Part shown: positions 28,027 to 36,515 of the stretch, one piece after another
How the letters are laid out: every line of letters begins with the position of its first letter
Position numbering within the stretch: the stretch's first letter is position 1
Assembly (NCBI RefSeq): GCF_900188455.1
Contig: NZ_FZOL01000024.1
Coordinates: forward strand, 50,234 to 114,233
Reading direction: 5' to 3'
DNA: 64,000 bases
Source: Pseudomonas japonica
Lineage (GTDB): Bacteria > Pseudomonadota > Gammaproteobacteria > Pseudomonadales > Pseudomonadaceae
The notes under the pieces: model-generated
What the model was told of the DNA's origin: nothing
Databases searched by the model: none
What the model saw: the letters and a program-made list of their open reading frames with translations, nothing else
Position numbers and translations under genes: made by a program

Positions 28027-29146
28027 GCCGGTCGGGCCGCCCCTGTGGCTGCTCGCCGAACTGACCTGGCGCTGCCCGTTGCAGTGCCCGTACTGCTCCA
28101 ACCCGCTGGACTTCTCCGGGCATGGCAGCGAGCTGTCCACTGCCGAGTGGATCGAGGTGTTCCGCCAGGCGCGCGAACTGGGCGCGGCGCAGTTGGGCTT
28201 TTCCGGCGGCGAGCCGCTGCTGCGCCCGGACCTCGGTGAACTGATCGGCGCGGCGCGCGGGATGGGCTACTACACCAACCTGATCACCTCCGGCATCGGC
28301 CTGGACGAGCAGCGTCTGGCGCAGTTCGCCGAGGCCGGACTCGACCACATCCAGATCAGCTTCCAGGCCGCCGACGCCGAGGTGAACGACATGCTCGCCG
28401 GCTCGCGCAAGGCCTTCGCGCACAAGCTGGCGATGGCCCGGGCGGTCAAGGCCCACGGTTATCCGATGGTGCTGAACTTCGTCACCCACCGGCACAACAT
28501 CGACCAGATCGAACGCATCATCGAATTGTGCATCGCCCTGGAGGCGGACTTCGTCGAGCTCGCCACCTGCCAGTTCTACGGCTGGGCGCACCTCAACCGC
28601 GCCGGCCTGCTGCCGACCCGCGCGCAGCTGGAGCGCGCCGAGCGCATCACCAACAGCTACCGTGAGCGACTCAAGGCCGAGGGCAACCCGTGCAAGCTGA
28701 TCTTCGTCGTGCCGGACTACTACGAGGAACGTCCGAAAGCCTGCATGGGCGGCTGGGCCAGCGTGTTTCTCGACATCACCCCGGACGGCACCGCCCTGCC
28801 CTGCCACAGCGCGCGGCAACTGCCGGTGCGCTTTCCCAATGTGCGCGAGCACAGCCTGCGGCATATCTGGTACGAGTCGTTCGGTTTCAACCGCTATCGC
28901 GGCGATGACTGGATGCCCGAGCCCTGCCGCTCGTGCCCGGAGAAGACGAAGGATCATGGCGGCTGTCGCTGCCAGGCCTACCTGCTGACCGGCGATGCCG
29001 ATGCCACCGATCCGGTGTGCGATCGCTCGGCGCACCACGGCATCATTCTCGATGCCCGGCGCCAGGCGCAAGAGGCGCCGGGGCGCCTGGAGGACCTGCG
29101 TTACCGGACGCTGAAGGCGTCACGGCTCATCGCGGTGGAGAAATGA
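27998..29146 (+). CDS. pqqE: PqqA peptide cyclase PqqE (radical SAM)
   Basis: 382-residue radical SAM/SPASM enzyme that forms the Glu-Tyr carbon-carbon bond in PqqA. The SAM cluster motif is CPLQCPYC near residue 27, followed by FSGGEPLLR. The C-terminal SPASM cysteines are visible in CRSCPEKTKDHGGCRC. It is the last pqq gene here; no pqqF protease gene is in the window, so precursor cleavage must be encoded elsewhere. Confidence 0.96.
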   Translation: MHTAGSNSPEPVGPPLWLLAELTWRCPLQCPYCSNPLDFSGHGSELSTAEWIEVFRQARELGAAQLGFSGGEPLLRPDLGELIGAARGMGYYTNLITSGIGLDEQRLAQFAEAGLDHIQISFQAADAEVNDMLAGSRKAFAHKLAMARAVKAHGYPMVLNFVTHRHNIDQIERIIELCIALEADFVELATCQFYGWAHLNRAGLLPTRAQLERAERITNSYRERLKAEGNPCKLIFVVPDYYEERPKACMGGWASVFLDITPDGTALPCHSARQLPVRFPNVREHSLRHIWYESFGFNRYRGDDWMPEPCRSCPEKTKDHGGCRCQAYLLTGDADATDPVCDRSAHHGIILDARRQAQEAPGRLEDLRYRTLKASRLIAVEK

Positions 29147-29183
29147 ATGCCGGGGGCCGCGAGCCGGCCCCCGAAAACGCGTC

Positions 29184-30275
29184 TCAACGATAACGTTCCA
29201 GCCAGTGCGCATAAGGCGCCGGCAGCGTCCAGGATGCCTTGTCCACACCCAGCTCCTTGGCCGCGAAGTAGGCCCAATGAGGATCCGCCAGATGCGCACG
29301 CCCCACCGAGACGATATCCAGTTGCCGCGAGCTCACGGCCTCCTCCGCCAGTTGCGGAGTGCCGAAGCCCCAGGCCGAGGTCACCGGGATACCCGCTTCG
29401 TCGCGCACCCGGCGCGACACCTCACCGAGGAACGCCGGGCCCCACGGGATGTTGGTTTCGGCAATGGTGAAACCGACGCTGACGCTGAGCAGGTCGAGGC
29501 CGCCGGCCTTGAAGCGGCGGGCCAGTTCGATGGACTCGGCGAGGGTCTGTTCGTCGCGACCGTCGTACTCGATCACGCCGAAACGCGCGGTCAGCGGCAG
29601 GTGCTCCGGCCACACTTCACGCACGGCGGCGAGGGTTTCCAGGAGGAAGCGGCTGCGGTTGTCGAAACTGCCGCCGTAAGCGTCGGTGCGCTGGTTGGAG
29701 TGCTCGGAGAAGAAGCTCTGGCCCAGGTAGCCGTGGGCGAAGTGCAGCTCGATCCATTCGAAGCCGGCGTCACGGGCGCGGCGAGCGGCGTCGACGAAGT
29801 CCTGGCGAACCCGGGCGATATCGTCGAGGGTCATTTCCCGCGGGGTTTTCGGCAGGTGGTGACCGAAGGCAATCGCCGACGGCGCGAGGGTCTGCCAGCC
29901 GCGCGCATCGCCTTCAGGGATGTGGTCGTCGCCGTCCCACGGACGGTTGGCGCTGGCCTTGCGCCCGGCATGGGCGATCTGGATGCCCGGCACCGAACCG
30001 GCGGCCTTGATCGCCTTGACCACCGGCACGAACGCCTGGGCATGGGCGTCGCTCCAGATGCCGGTGCAGTTCGGCGAGATGCGCCCTTCAGGGGCGACCG
30101 CGGTGGCTTCCACCACCACCAGCCCGGCGCCACCGCGGGCCATGCCGGCGTAGTGCACCTGGTGCCAGTCATTGACCAGGCCGTCTTCGGCCATGTACTG
30201 GCACATCGGCGGAATGGCGATGCGGTTGCGCAGGGTGACGTCCTTGAGGGTGAAGGGTTGGAACAGTGCAGTCAT
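29184..30275 (-). CDS. xenA: Old-yellow-enzyme family NADPH:flavin oxidoreductase (XenA-like)
   Basis: 363 residues from ATG 30275, chosen because AGGAAG precedes it; longer readings would run into the divergent arsR gene. FMN-dependent ene-reductase of the XenA/YqjM class: the active-site Cys lies in IPPMCQY, the substrate-binding His pair in HFAHGYLGQSF, and the FMN phosphate site near TSAWGFGTP and VSVGRAHLADP. Such enzymes reduce activated alkenes and nitro compounds. It is divergent from an ArsR repressor with a palindrome between them, suggesting induction by an electrophile or metal. Confidence 0.92.
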   Translation of the reverse strand: MTALFQPFTLKDVTLRNRIAIPPMCQYMAEDGLVNDWHQVHYAGMARGGAGLVVVEATAVAPEGRISPNCTGIWSDAHAQAFVPVVKAIKAAGSVPGIQIAHAGRKASANRPWDGDDHIPEGDARGWQTLAPSAIAFGHHLPKTPREMTLDDIARVRQDFVDAARRARDAGFEWIELHFAHGYLGQSFFSEHSNQRTDAYGGSFDNRSRFLLETLAAVREVWPEHLPLTARFGVIEYDGRDEQTLAESIELARRFKAGGLDLLSVSVGFTIAETNIPWGPAFLGEVSRRVRDEAGIPVTSAWGFGTPQLAEEAVSSRQLDIVSVGRAHLADPHWAYFAAKELGVDKASWTLPAPYAHWLERYR

Positions 30276-30305
30276 GGGAATACTTCCTACAATCGAGATA
30301 CGATT

Positions 30306-30359
30306 GTTCGATAGTATTCGAACTTTGGCATTTAGTGAAGCCTCCGGTATCATTCGAAC
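30306..30359. promoter_or_regulatory. ArsR-type operator dyad between xenA and arsR
   Basis: GTTCGATAGTATTCGAAC (30306-30323) is a perfect 6-6-6 dyad, and a second half site ATTCGAAC lies at 30352-30359, 1 bp before the arsR ATG. Both fall in the 85-bp divergent gap, so one repressor could control both genes. Confidence 0.75.
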
Positions 30360-30360
30360 C

Positions 30361-30660
30361 ATGCGTGCCTACAAACACCCCGAACCTCAAGACTTCGTCC
30401 TCGAACGTGTGCTTTATGCGCTGAGCGATCCCGTGCGCATGGAAATCGTCCGTCGTCTGGCCGACGTCGCCGAAGCCAGCTGCGGCGACCTCGACGGCGG
30501 CCGACCGAAGTCGAGCATGTCCCATCACTTCCGCGTGCTGCGCGATGCCGGCCTGGTGCAGACCCGCGCGGTCGGTACCACGCACATGAACTCGCTGCGT
30601 ACCGATGCCCTGGACGGGCGGTTTCCCGGGTTGATCGGGGCGATTCTGCAGCACTTTTGA
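30361..30660 (+). CDS. ArsR-family winged-helix repressor
   Basis: 99 residues from ATG 30361. The winged helix has the ArsR pattern: LERVLYALSDPVRMEIVRRL, then SMSHHFRVLRDAGLVQTR as recognition helix and wing. The metal motif ELCVCDL is replaced by ASCGDL with a single Cys, so a redox or electrophile sensor is more likely than an arsenic sensor (inference). It probably represses xenA and itself through the dyad immediately upstream. Confidence 0.9.
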   Translation: MRAYKHPEPQDFVLERVLYALSDPVRMEIVRRLADVAEASCGDLDGGRPKSSMSHHFRVLRDAGLVQTRAVGTTHMNSLRTDALDGRFPGLIGAILQHF

Positions 30661-30690
30661 GCGTCTTTTGAGTGCTTGTCTGGAGATTCG

Positions 30691-30744
30691 CAGCGCTCTC
30701 AAGATCGAGCGCCGCCCGCGCGGCGCTCGATCTCGAGAGCGCTG
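30691..30744. repeat. Palindromic repeat, 25-bp arms, same family as the 20-kb element
   Basis: Left arm 30691-30715 and right arm 30720-30744 pair at 24 of 25 positions with a CCGC loop. The core GATCGAGCGCCG is shared with the arms at about 20058 and 20288. It lies 30 bp after arsR and may also stop transcription, although no T tract is present. Confidence 0.85.
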
Positions 30745-30830
30745 CACATTTCAAGGCATGCACCTACCCGCCCCGAGGCAATCCTTCGCCAAGCCCTCCA
30801 GCGATGCGCAACCGCCCAGAAACCTGTCAT

Positions 30831-30933
30831 GGCGGCTGTGCGTGGGGCACCTCCGGGTGCGCCGGGGTTCTCACAGCTCGGTCTGCTAACCCACGTACAG
30901 TCGCCACCCTTTCGTTTAGCAGCGAGCGGTGGC
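30831..30933 (+). ncRNA. Structured 5' leader, candidate cis-regulatory RNA
   Basis: The leader of the small gene at 30962 can form a 16-bp outer stem (30831-30846 with 30890-30905, 14 pairs plus a G-U-like mismatch). It encloses a hairpin GCACC/GGTGC (30847-30851 with 30856-30860). A second stem GCCACC/GGTGGC (30903-30908 with 30928-30933) shares nt 30903-30905 with the outer stem, so the two are mutually exclusive. This is the pattern of a switch. Similar leaders precede small Pseudomonas genes of this type (memory only, family name not certain). Confidence 0.5.
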
Positions 30934-30961
30934 CGATCCGAATCAACTGTGAGGATTAGCC

Positions 30962-31207
30962 ATGAAAAAACTCGTCCCCGATCCACCCCCGGTACTCCGC
31001 GTCCGTCCCGGCCTGTCGCCTGAAGACGCGCTGCGCAATGTCGACGAACACCTCAAGGGCGCCCTCTGCGCGCTGAACCACCTGCCCCGGCAAGCCCTTC
31101 CCAGGCACCAGACCCTGGTCAGCGACGCCATCCTCGACCTGAAGATCTGCAAGGCCTTGCTGACGGTGGCGAGGTACAGGACAACGGCGAGCGTGCCGAT
31201 TTCCTGA
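30962..31207 (+). CDS. Small Pseudomonas-type protein of the DUF3077/DUF6124 kind
   Basis: 81 residues beginning MKKLVPDPPP, with a short Pro-rich head followed by a helical stretch (LSPEDALRNVDEHLKGALCAL) and a second helix (LVSDAILDLKICKALL). The MKK-VPDPP start and helical layout are those of a small protein family abundant in Pseudomonas and annotated only as DUF3077/DUF6124 (from memory). GAGG precedes the ATG. Function is unknown; the structured leader is the most informative feature. Confidence 0.65.
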   Translation: MKKLVPDPPPVLRVRPGLSPEDALRNVDEHLKGALCALNHLPRQALPRHQTLVSDAILDLKICKALLTVARYRTTASVPIS

Positions 31208-31284
31208 CCGCCCCGTGGGAGCGAGCTCGTTCGCGAACGACGGCGCAGCCGTCGCGAAACCTGGATGCACGACGACCCTGACAC

Positions 31285-32496
31285 TCACGCGTCAGGCCTG
31301 TCACACAGCATTTCGCGACGGCTCGACGCCCCGGAACGGGCCTGCCACACGGCCACCAGCAGCACCACGCCACCCGCCACCAGCGCCACGACGAATCCCG
31401 CGTCCACCCCGTCCCGGTCCACCACCTGCCCGGCCAGCGCCGCGCCCATCGCCACCCCGACATTCAACCCCGCCAGCAGCCAGGTCATGCCCTCGGTCAG
31501 GCGCTGCGGCGGCACGCACCGCTCGACCAGCGACATCGCCACGATCATGGTCGGCGCGAAGAACAGCCCGGCCACGAACACCGCCAGCGCCAGCCCGCCA
31601 ATCGACCCGGCCAGCAGCATCGGCAGGGTACTGGTCGCGGTGGCCAGCGCTCCCAGCAGCAACAGCCGCGGCAAGGGCTGGCGCAGCGTCAGTGCGCCGA
31701 ACAGCAACCCCGCCAGACACGAGCCCAGGGCATAGGCCGCCAACACCAGGCTCGCCGCCGCCGGCAGGCCAAGCGCGCTGGCGAAGGCGACACTGACGAT
31801 ATCCACCGTGCCGACGATCACGCCCATCGCCATCATCAACAGGCTCAGCGCGCGCACCTCGCCAACGCGCAGCAGCGAACCCCGCGCAGCGCTGTCCGCT
31901 GGCGTCACCGGCGGCTCGCTGCCGCGCTGCACGACCAGCGCGGCAACCCCGAACGCCAGCAACAACGCCGCCAACAGCAGCCCGGCCTGGGGAAACAACC
32001 CCACACACAACCCCACCGACAGCGGCGGCCCGACGATGAAGGTCACTTCATCCAGCACCGTCTCCAGCGAATACGCCGTCTGCAATTGCGCCTGCCCGCG
32101 ATAGAGCGCGGTCCAGCGCGCCCGCACCATGGCCGACAGGCTCGGCATGGCGCCGGCGAGCACCGCGCCGAGCAGCAGGCTCCAGTCGCCCAGTGGCCAC
32201 CAGGTTCCGGCCAGCAGCAGCGCCGAGCCGGCGACGCTGACCAGCGTTGCCAGCGGCAGTACCTTCGCCTGGCCATGCCGGTCCACCAGCCGCGAAATCC
32301 AGGGCGACAACACGGCATAGGTCATCACGAAGGCCGCCGCCAGCGCGCCGGCCAGGGCGTAGCTGCCACGCAATTGAGAAACCAGGGTGATGATGCCGAT
32401 ACCGGTCATCGGCAATGGCAGCCGCGCCAGCAATCCGGCCAGGGCGAAGCCACGGGCTCCGCGAGCGTTGAACAGGTCTCGGTAAGGGTTGGGCAT
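31285..32496 (-). CDS. MFS transporter
   Basis: 403 residues from ATG 32496, with twelve hydrophobic segments. The loop 2-3 motif is SRLVDRHGQAKVLPL, the MFS motif A. It is closest in feel to sugar or drug efflux MFS proteins; the substrate is not readable. It diverges from a TetR gene, and the gap between them has two identical-type operators, so it is almost certainly the TetR-controlled efflux gene. Confidence 0.85.
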   Translation of the reverse strand: MPNPYRDLFNARGARGFALAGLLARLPLPMTGIGIITLVSQLRGSYALAGALAAAFVMTYAVLSPWISRLVDRHGQAKVLPLATLVSVAGSALLLAGTWWPLGDWSLLLGAVLAGAMPSLSAMVRARWTALYRGQAQLQTAYSLETVLDEVTFIVGPPLSVGLCVGLFPQAGLLLAALLLAFGVAALVVQRGSEPPVTPADSAARGSLLRVGEVRALSLLMMAMGVIVGTVDIVSVAFASALGLPAAASLVLAAYALGSCLAGLLFGALTLRQPLPRLLLLGALATATSTLPMLLAGSIGGLALAVFVAGLFFAPTMIVAMSLVERCVPPQRLTEGMTWLLAGLNVGVAMGAALAGQVVDRDGVDAGFVVALVAGGVVLLVAVWQARSGASSRREMLCDRPDA

Positions 32497-32548
32497 TGCA
32501 CGCTCCTTGGCATGTGCGCCGGCCTTGACGGCACCGCGCGGGGAAGAT

Positions 32549-32595
32549 ACATACATCTCGTATGTTTAAATCCTATTTACATACGCACCGTATGT
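32549..32595. promoter_or_regulatory. Twin TetR operators ACATAC-N5-GTATGT
   Basis: ACATACATCTCGTATGT (32549-32565) and ACATACGCACCGTATGT (32579-32595) are perfect 6-5-6 dyads exactly 30 bp apart, about three helical turns. The second extends to 10-bp arms. They lie between the MFS and tetR starts. Confidence 0.88.
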
Positions 32596-32617
32596 AAACC
32601 CACTAAAGGAGCAATCG

Positions 32618-33190
32618 ATGGCCCGTCGTACCCGCGCCGAAATGGAAGAAACCCGTGCCACCTTGCTGGCGACTGCCCGCCGCGCCTTTGCCGAGACCGG
32701 TTACACCGAGGCCTCGATGGACGACCTCACCGCCCAGGCCGGGCTGACCCGCGGTGCGCTGTATCACCACTTCGGCGACAAGAAGGGCTTGTTGGCCGCC
32801 GTGGTGGCGCAGATCGACGGGGAGATGGATGAACGGCTGAAGGCGATTTCCGATAACGCCCGGCATCCGTGGCAAGGCCTGCGTGATCGCTGTCGGGCGT
32901 ACCTGCGCATGGCGCTGGAGCCCGAGATCCAGCGCATCGTGTTGCGCGATGCGCGGGCGGTGCTCGGTGGCACCGCGGTGGGAGAGGAGCAGCATTGCAT
33001 CGCATCGCTGCAAGGCTTGCTGGAGCAGATGGGGGATCAGCAGGCAGAGGCACTGGCTCGCCTGATCTACGGCAGCCTCACGGAGGCGGCGTTCTGGATC
33101 GCCGAGGGGGACGAGGGTGAAACGCGCCTGGCGCAGGCCGATGCGGCGTTGAAGGTGCTGCTGCGCGCGGTACGCCCCGAGCAGGACTGA
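32618..33190 (+). CDS. TetR-family repressor
   Basis: 190 residues. The N-terminal helix-turn-helix reads FAETGYTEASMDDLTAQAGLTRGALYHHFGDKKGLL, here a landmark for residues 23-58. The C-terminal ligand domain is AcrR/TetR_C-like. It lies 22 bp after the twin operators and diverges from the MFS gene, so it should repress both. Ligand unknown. Confidence 0.92.
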   Translation: MARRTRAEMEETRATLLATARRAFAETGYTEASMDDLTAQAGLTRGALYHHFGDKKGLLAAVVAQIDGEMDERLKAISDNARHPWQGLRDRCRAYLRMALEPEIQRIVLRDARAVLGGTAVGEEQHCIASLQGLLEQMGDQQAEALARLIYGSLTEAAFWIAEGDEGETRLAQADAALKVLLRAVRPEQD

Positions 33191-33330
33191 AGCCGTTGCC
33201 TCCGAGCGACCTACCTATCATTTCTGCCAGCTAGACAGCCCGCCGCAGGCGCTCAGACTAACGTTCAGGGCGGTTTCTGGCGAAGCGTATCTGCCCAGTC
33301 ATTCACCCACTCAAGTGCAAGGAGATCGAC

Positions 33331-33573
33331 ATGGCAGAGTTTCTCTACGTCGCCGAAGCAGTGGACGGCAAGAACGCCCCGAAATCGGGAAACGTGACAG
33401 CGACCAACAGCGAGGCTGCGGAAAAGCAGGTCAAGGCCTTGTTTGCCTATCCGGTAAAGGTCTTTCTGAGAGGGGTTACCATTATCGCGCCATCGTCCGA
33501 GGTAGTCACAGATCCCTGGGGCGCCTCGGTCGAAGGTACAAACTCGCTCGACGTTTCCACGAAGGAGGAGTGA
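33331..33573 (+). CDS. Small hypothetical protein (80 aa)
   Basis: 80 residues from ATG 33331, preceded by AAGGAGAT about 7 bp upstream, an unusually strong ribosome site for an unknown gene. No signal peptide or membrane segment is seen. A beta-rich N terminus (AEFLYVAEAVDG) and a polar tail ending in TKEE are the only features. It stands alone between tetR and the second MFS gene. No family is recognised. Confidence 0.7.
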   Translation: MAEFLYVAEAVDGKNAPKSGNVTATNSEAAEKQVKALFAYPVKVFLRGVTIIAPSSEVVTDPWGASVEGTNSLDVSTKEE

Positions 33574-33607
33574 CCCGAAACCTCCGCTGATCCCGCCGTG
33601 CAGCGGC

Positions 33608-34765
33608 TCACTCCACCGTCGACACCCGATACGCCCGGCGACTCGCCGACTGCGCGAAGCACACGAACAGTGCCGCCATCAGCGCCAGCGCCATCGGCAA
33701 GCCATGGGGCGCCGCGTCCATCGCCGCGCCGCTGACCAGCGGCCCGACCAGGCTGCCCACGCCCCACAGCAAGCCGACGCTGGCGTTTGCCGTGACCAGG
33801 TCCTGGCCCTTGAACTGCTGGCCGATCAGCACCAGCGCCAGGGTGTAGACCCCGCCGGCCACCGCGCCGAGCAGAATCAGCGCCGGCCACAGCAGCCACT
33901 GCGTCTGGATCAGCCAGGGCAGGGCCAGGCCGATGAGCATCGCCACCACGCCACAGACCAGGTGCAGAGTGGTACGTTCGCAGCGGTCGGCGAGCCAGCC
34001 GATGGGCAACTGGAACAGCATGTCGCCGGTCAGGATCACCGTCACCATCAGCGCCGCCACGCCCACCGCGTAGGCATGGTGGGTGGCGTACACCGGCAGC
34101 AGCGACAGCACCACCGCATCGAAGAAGGAGAAGAACAGCACGCCCATGCACAGCGCCGGCGCAACGCGGAAGAAACCGGCCAGGGAGAAACTCTTTTCAC
34201 CCTCCTCGCCATGCTCGACATGGTCGTTGGGCACGCTCCAGACGATGCAGGCCAGGGCCAGGGCATAACCCACCGAGACCATCACGATCAGCCACGGCCC
34301 CTGGGCACCGAGCAGCGAGAGCATGGCCGGACCGAGCATCTGGCAACCGGTGAAGGCGGTGGCGTACAGGGCCATGACCTTGCCGCGGTTGTGCTCCTCG
34401 CTCAGTTCGTTGACCCACGACTCGCCCAGGATGATCGCCACGCCCATGCCGATGCCCAGGGTCAGGCGCAAGGCCGCAAGCAGGTAGATCGAGGAGAACG
34501 CCCACTCGATCAGGCCGACGCTGAGCGCGCAGACACTGAAACTGAGCAGGTAGATGACACGCCGGGTCAGGTGCCGGCAGCAGGCGTCGACGAGAAACGC
34601 CGAGAGCATCATGCCCGCCGCGGGCATGGCCGAAAGCAGGCCGATGCGCAGGCTGCTCGCCCCTGCCTCCAGCAGGCGCAGGGACACCAGCGGCAGGGTC
34701 GCGCCCAGGCTGAAACCGATGATGGACACGACGAACAACAGACCGCAGAGAAAACGCTTGTTCAC
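33608..34765 (-). CDS. MFS transporter, YcaD-like
   Basis: 385 residues from GTG 34765, with twelve hydrophobic segments. Conserved segments GESWVNELSEEHNRGKVMALY and GPAMLSLLGAQGPW resemble the uncharacterised YcaD-type MFS family. A cytoplasmic central loop is rich in His/Glu (HVEHGEEGEKS). The substrate is unknown. No adjacent regulator. The downstream end is 35 bp from the small hypothetical gene on the other strand. Confidence 0.82.
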   Translation of the reverse strand: MNKRFLCGLLFVVSIIGFSLGATLPLVSLRLLEAGASSLRIGLLSAMPAAGMMLSAFLVDACCRHLTRRVIYLLSFSVCALSVGLIEWAFSSIYLLAALRLTLGIGMGVAIILGESWVNELSEEHNRGKVMALYATAFTGCQMLGPAMLSLLGAQGPWLIVMVSVGYALALACIVWSVPNDHVEHGEEGEKSFSLAGFFRVAPALCMGVLFFSFFDAVVLSLLPVYATHHAYAVGVAALMVTVILTGDMLFQLPIGWLADRCERTTLHLVCGVVAMLIGLALPWLIQTQWLLWPALILLGAVAGGVYTLALVLIGQQFKGQDLVTANASVGLLWGVGSLVGPLVSGAAMDAAPHGLPMALALMAALFVCFAQSASRRAYRVSTVE

Positions 34766-35190
34766 AACTCACTCCACAACCGCCGGCACGCAGGCCCGAG
34801 GCCTTGCGCGCGGACGCACAGACGCTGAAATCGAAAGAAGACGGACGAGCCAGGACGGCCCGCGAAGGTCAGCCGGCGATGCGGTGTGGCGAGAAGGTGA
34901 AGGCGAACAGCACGCTGCGCCGACGCTTGAGCACAGTGTCCTGCGGCCAGGCACGGCGAAGCACCCGGGCGACGGGCAGCTTGGCGGTGAAGGGACGGAC
35001 GACGGCGTTCATGTTCGGCTACAGCAAGGAAGCAAGAGAGGGGCGGCACTCTAGGCCATGGCTGCCGCGCGCGTCAATCGCAGCGCCCGCAAGGCCTGAC
35101 CGGGGAACCTGGTATTTCTGTCAGGTAGATGAACATCGCCTGGCGGGAGTAGAAACTGAATTTCATCCCACCTCTGTCGAGGAACGCATC
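34766..35190. other. Gap upstream of the second MFS gene and the first delta-60 repeat gene
   Basis: No well-supported gene was found in these 425 bases. A 47-codon frame on the minus strand (34869-35012, starting MNAVVRPF) is possible but has no clear ribosome site. The right-hand end holds the conserved promoter-proximal motif at 35108-35128, described separately. Confidence 0.5.
35108..35128 (+). promoter_or_regulatory. Conserved motif upstream of delta-60 gene 1
   Basis: CTGGTATTTCTGTCAGGTAG lies about 63 bp before the ATG at 35191. Related motifs occur at 36437 and 37031, always 60-80 bp before the ATG of the next paralogue. Confidence 0.55.
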
Positions 35191-36381
35191 ATGAATGCTC
35201 CGCACAATCCAAGGAACCCGGGTGATCTCGATCTTGATTTCGGCGACGCGGGCCTGGCGCCCTTCCCCTCGGGCTTGCACGATGGCCATTCGAGTCTGCT
35301 CAGCGACGGCCGGATTCTAAGTGCCTGCAGCGACGGGATCACTCCCGCCATCACCCTGTTCCGTCATCTGCCAAGCGGTGCGCTCGATACGTCTTTCGGC
35401 GAGCAAGGCCTGGTCAACATCGATCTGCCGCAACGGGCCAGCTTTGCGAGAGTGGAGGTTCTCTCCGACGATGGTGCCCTGGTATACGGCCCGCTCGGCA
35501 GGAGTGGCACGCACCACTCGTTCGTCTTCCGGATCCTGCCAGATGGCCAGCTCGACCGCACATTCGGCGAGTCCGGGTACTTCGTCCTGGATATGGGTCA
35601 CGAGAACCATCTCATCACCGCCCTGTCGCCACTGGCCGACGGCAAGATCATGCTTCTCGCAGGTGTGGAGTGGAATACCGGGACGTACGTCTCGTATTTC
35701 GTACGCCTGGACAACGGTAACCTGGATCCTTCCTTCGGCGAGAATGGCGAGGGCTACATTCAGCTCGGCTATCTCCCGTCGCGCCATTTCGCGGTCACCC
35801 CCAACGGCAGCTACGTGTTGACGCCACAGAACAACAACACGGCCACCTTCAGCCAATACCTGGCCGATGGCACTCCGGACCGCGCCTTCGGCGTGAACGG
35901 CGCGGTCACTGTGCCGCTGCCCGCGCCGGGCAGTGCGCTCATCAATCAGGTGACGGTGCAGCCGGACGGCAAGATCCTGGCCGTCGGCCAGGCGAACGTC
36001 GGCTTCGGCACCCACACCCTGACCATTCGCCTGAATCCCGACGGCAGTCTGGACAGCACCTTCAACGGTGGCGAACCCAAGATCATGGTGTTCCAGGGGT
36101 ACGAGACCACCGCTTCGAAGGTTGTCTGTCTGCCAGACGGCGCGATCGTGGTGGCCGGCAATACCACCGCTGTGCCGAACGACGTGATCCTGATGCGCAT
36201 GCTTTCCAACGGCAACCTGGACATGAGCTTCGGCACCAATGGCCAGGTGATAAGCGATCTGGGCGGTGCGGATCGCTGCCAAGGCATGAACGTGCAGGAT
36301 GACGGCAAGATCCTGGTCTGCGGTTTGCGTGACGGAACCTCCTCGCCGCACCGCCTGTTCCTGGCCCGCTACCTCGGCTGA
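35191..36381 (+). CDS. Delta-60 repeat protein (first of three paralogues)
   Basis: 396 residues from ATG 35191. It consists of repeats of roughly 50-60 residues with the delta-60 hallmark G-LD-SFG-G (GALDTSFGEQG, GQLDRTFGESG, GNLDPSFGENG, GSLDSTFNGG, GNLDMSFGTNG), each followed by a QPDGKILAVG-type strand. This predicts a beta-propeller. There is no signal peptide, so secretion, if any, is by an unconventional route. Binding partner unknown. It is followed at 36516 and 37112 by related genes. Confidence 0.82.
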   Translation: MNAPHNPRNPGDLDLDFGDAGLAPFPSGLHDGHSSLLSDGRILSACSDGITPAITLFRHLPSGALDTSFGEQGLVNIDLPQRASFARVEVLSDDGALVYGPLGRSGTHHSFVFRILPDGQLDRTFGESGYFVLDMGHENHLITALSPLADGKIMLLAGVEWNTGTYVSYFVRLDNGNLDPSFGENGEGYIQLGYLPSRHFAVTPNGSYVLTPQNNNTATFSQYLADGTPDRAFGVNGAVTVPLPAPGSALINQVTVQPDGKILAVGQANVGFGTHTLTIRLNPDGSLDSTFNGGEPKIMVFQGYETTASKVVCLPDGAIVVAGNTTAVPNDVILMRMLSNGNLDMSFGTNGQVISDLGGADRCQGMNVQDDGKILVCGLRDGTSSPHRLFLARYLG

Positions 36382-36436
36382 CACGCCGCCAGGCGCTGGC
36401 TCCCGGGTGGTTTGCGCGGCCCGGGAGTCAGCACCC

Positions 36437-36459
36437 ACTGATATTTTTGTCAGTAGACG
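36437..36459 (+). promoter_or_regulatory. Conserved motif upstream of delta-60 gene 2
   Basis: CTGATATTTTTGTCAGTAG with dyad CTGA/TCAG lies about 57 bp before the ATG at 36516. It matches the motifs at 35108 and 37031. Confidence 0.6.
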
Positions 36460-36515
36460 CCCTTCTTCCCTCGGCTTAAAAACAAGTCTCCGTTTCCCTA
36501 GGAAAGAGACCGGCC

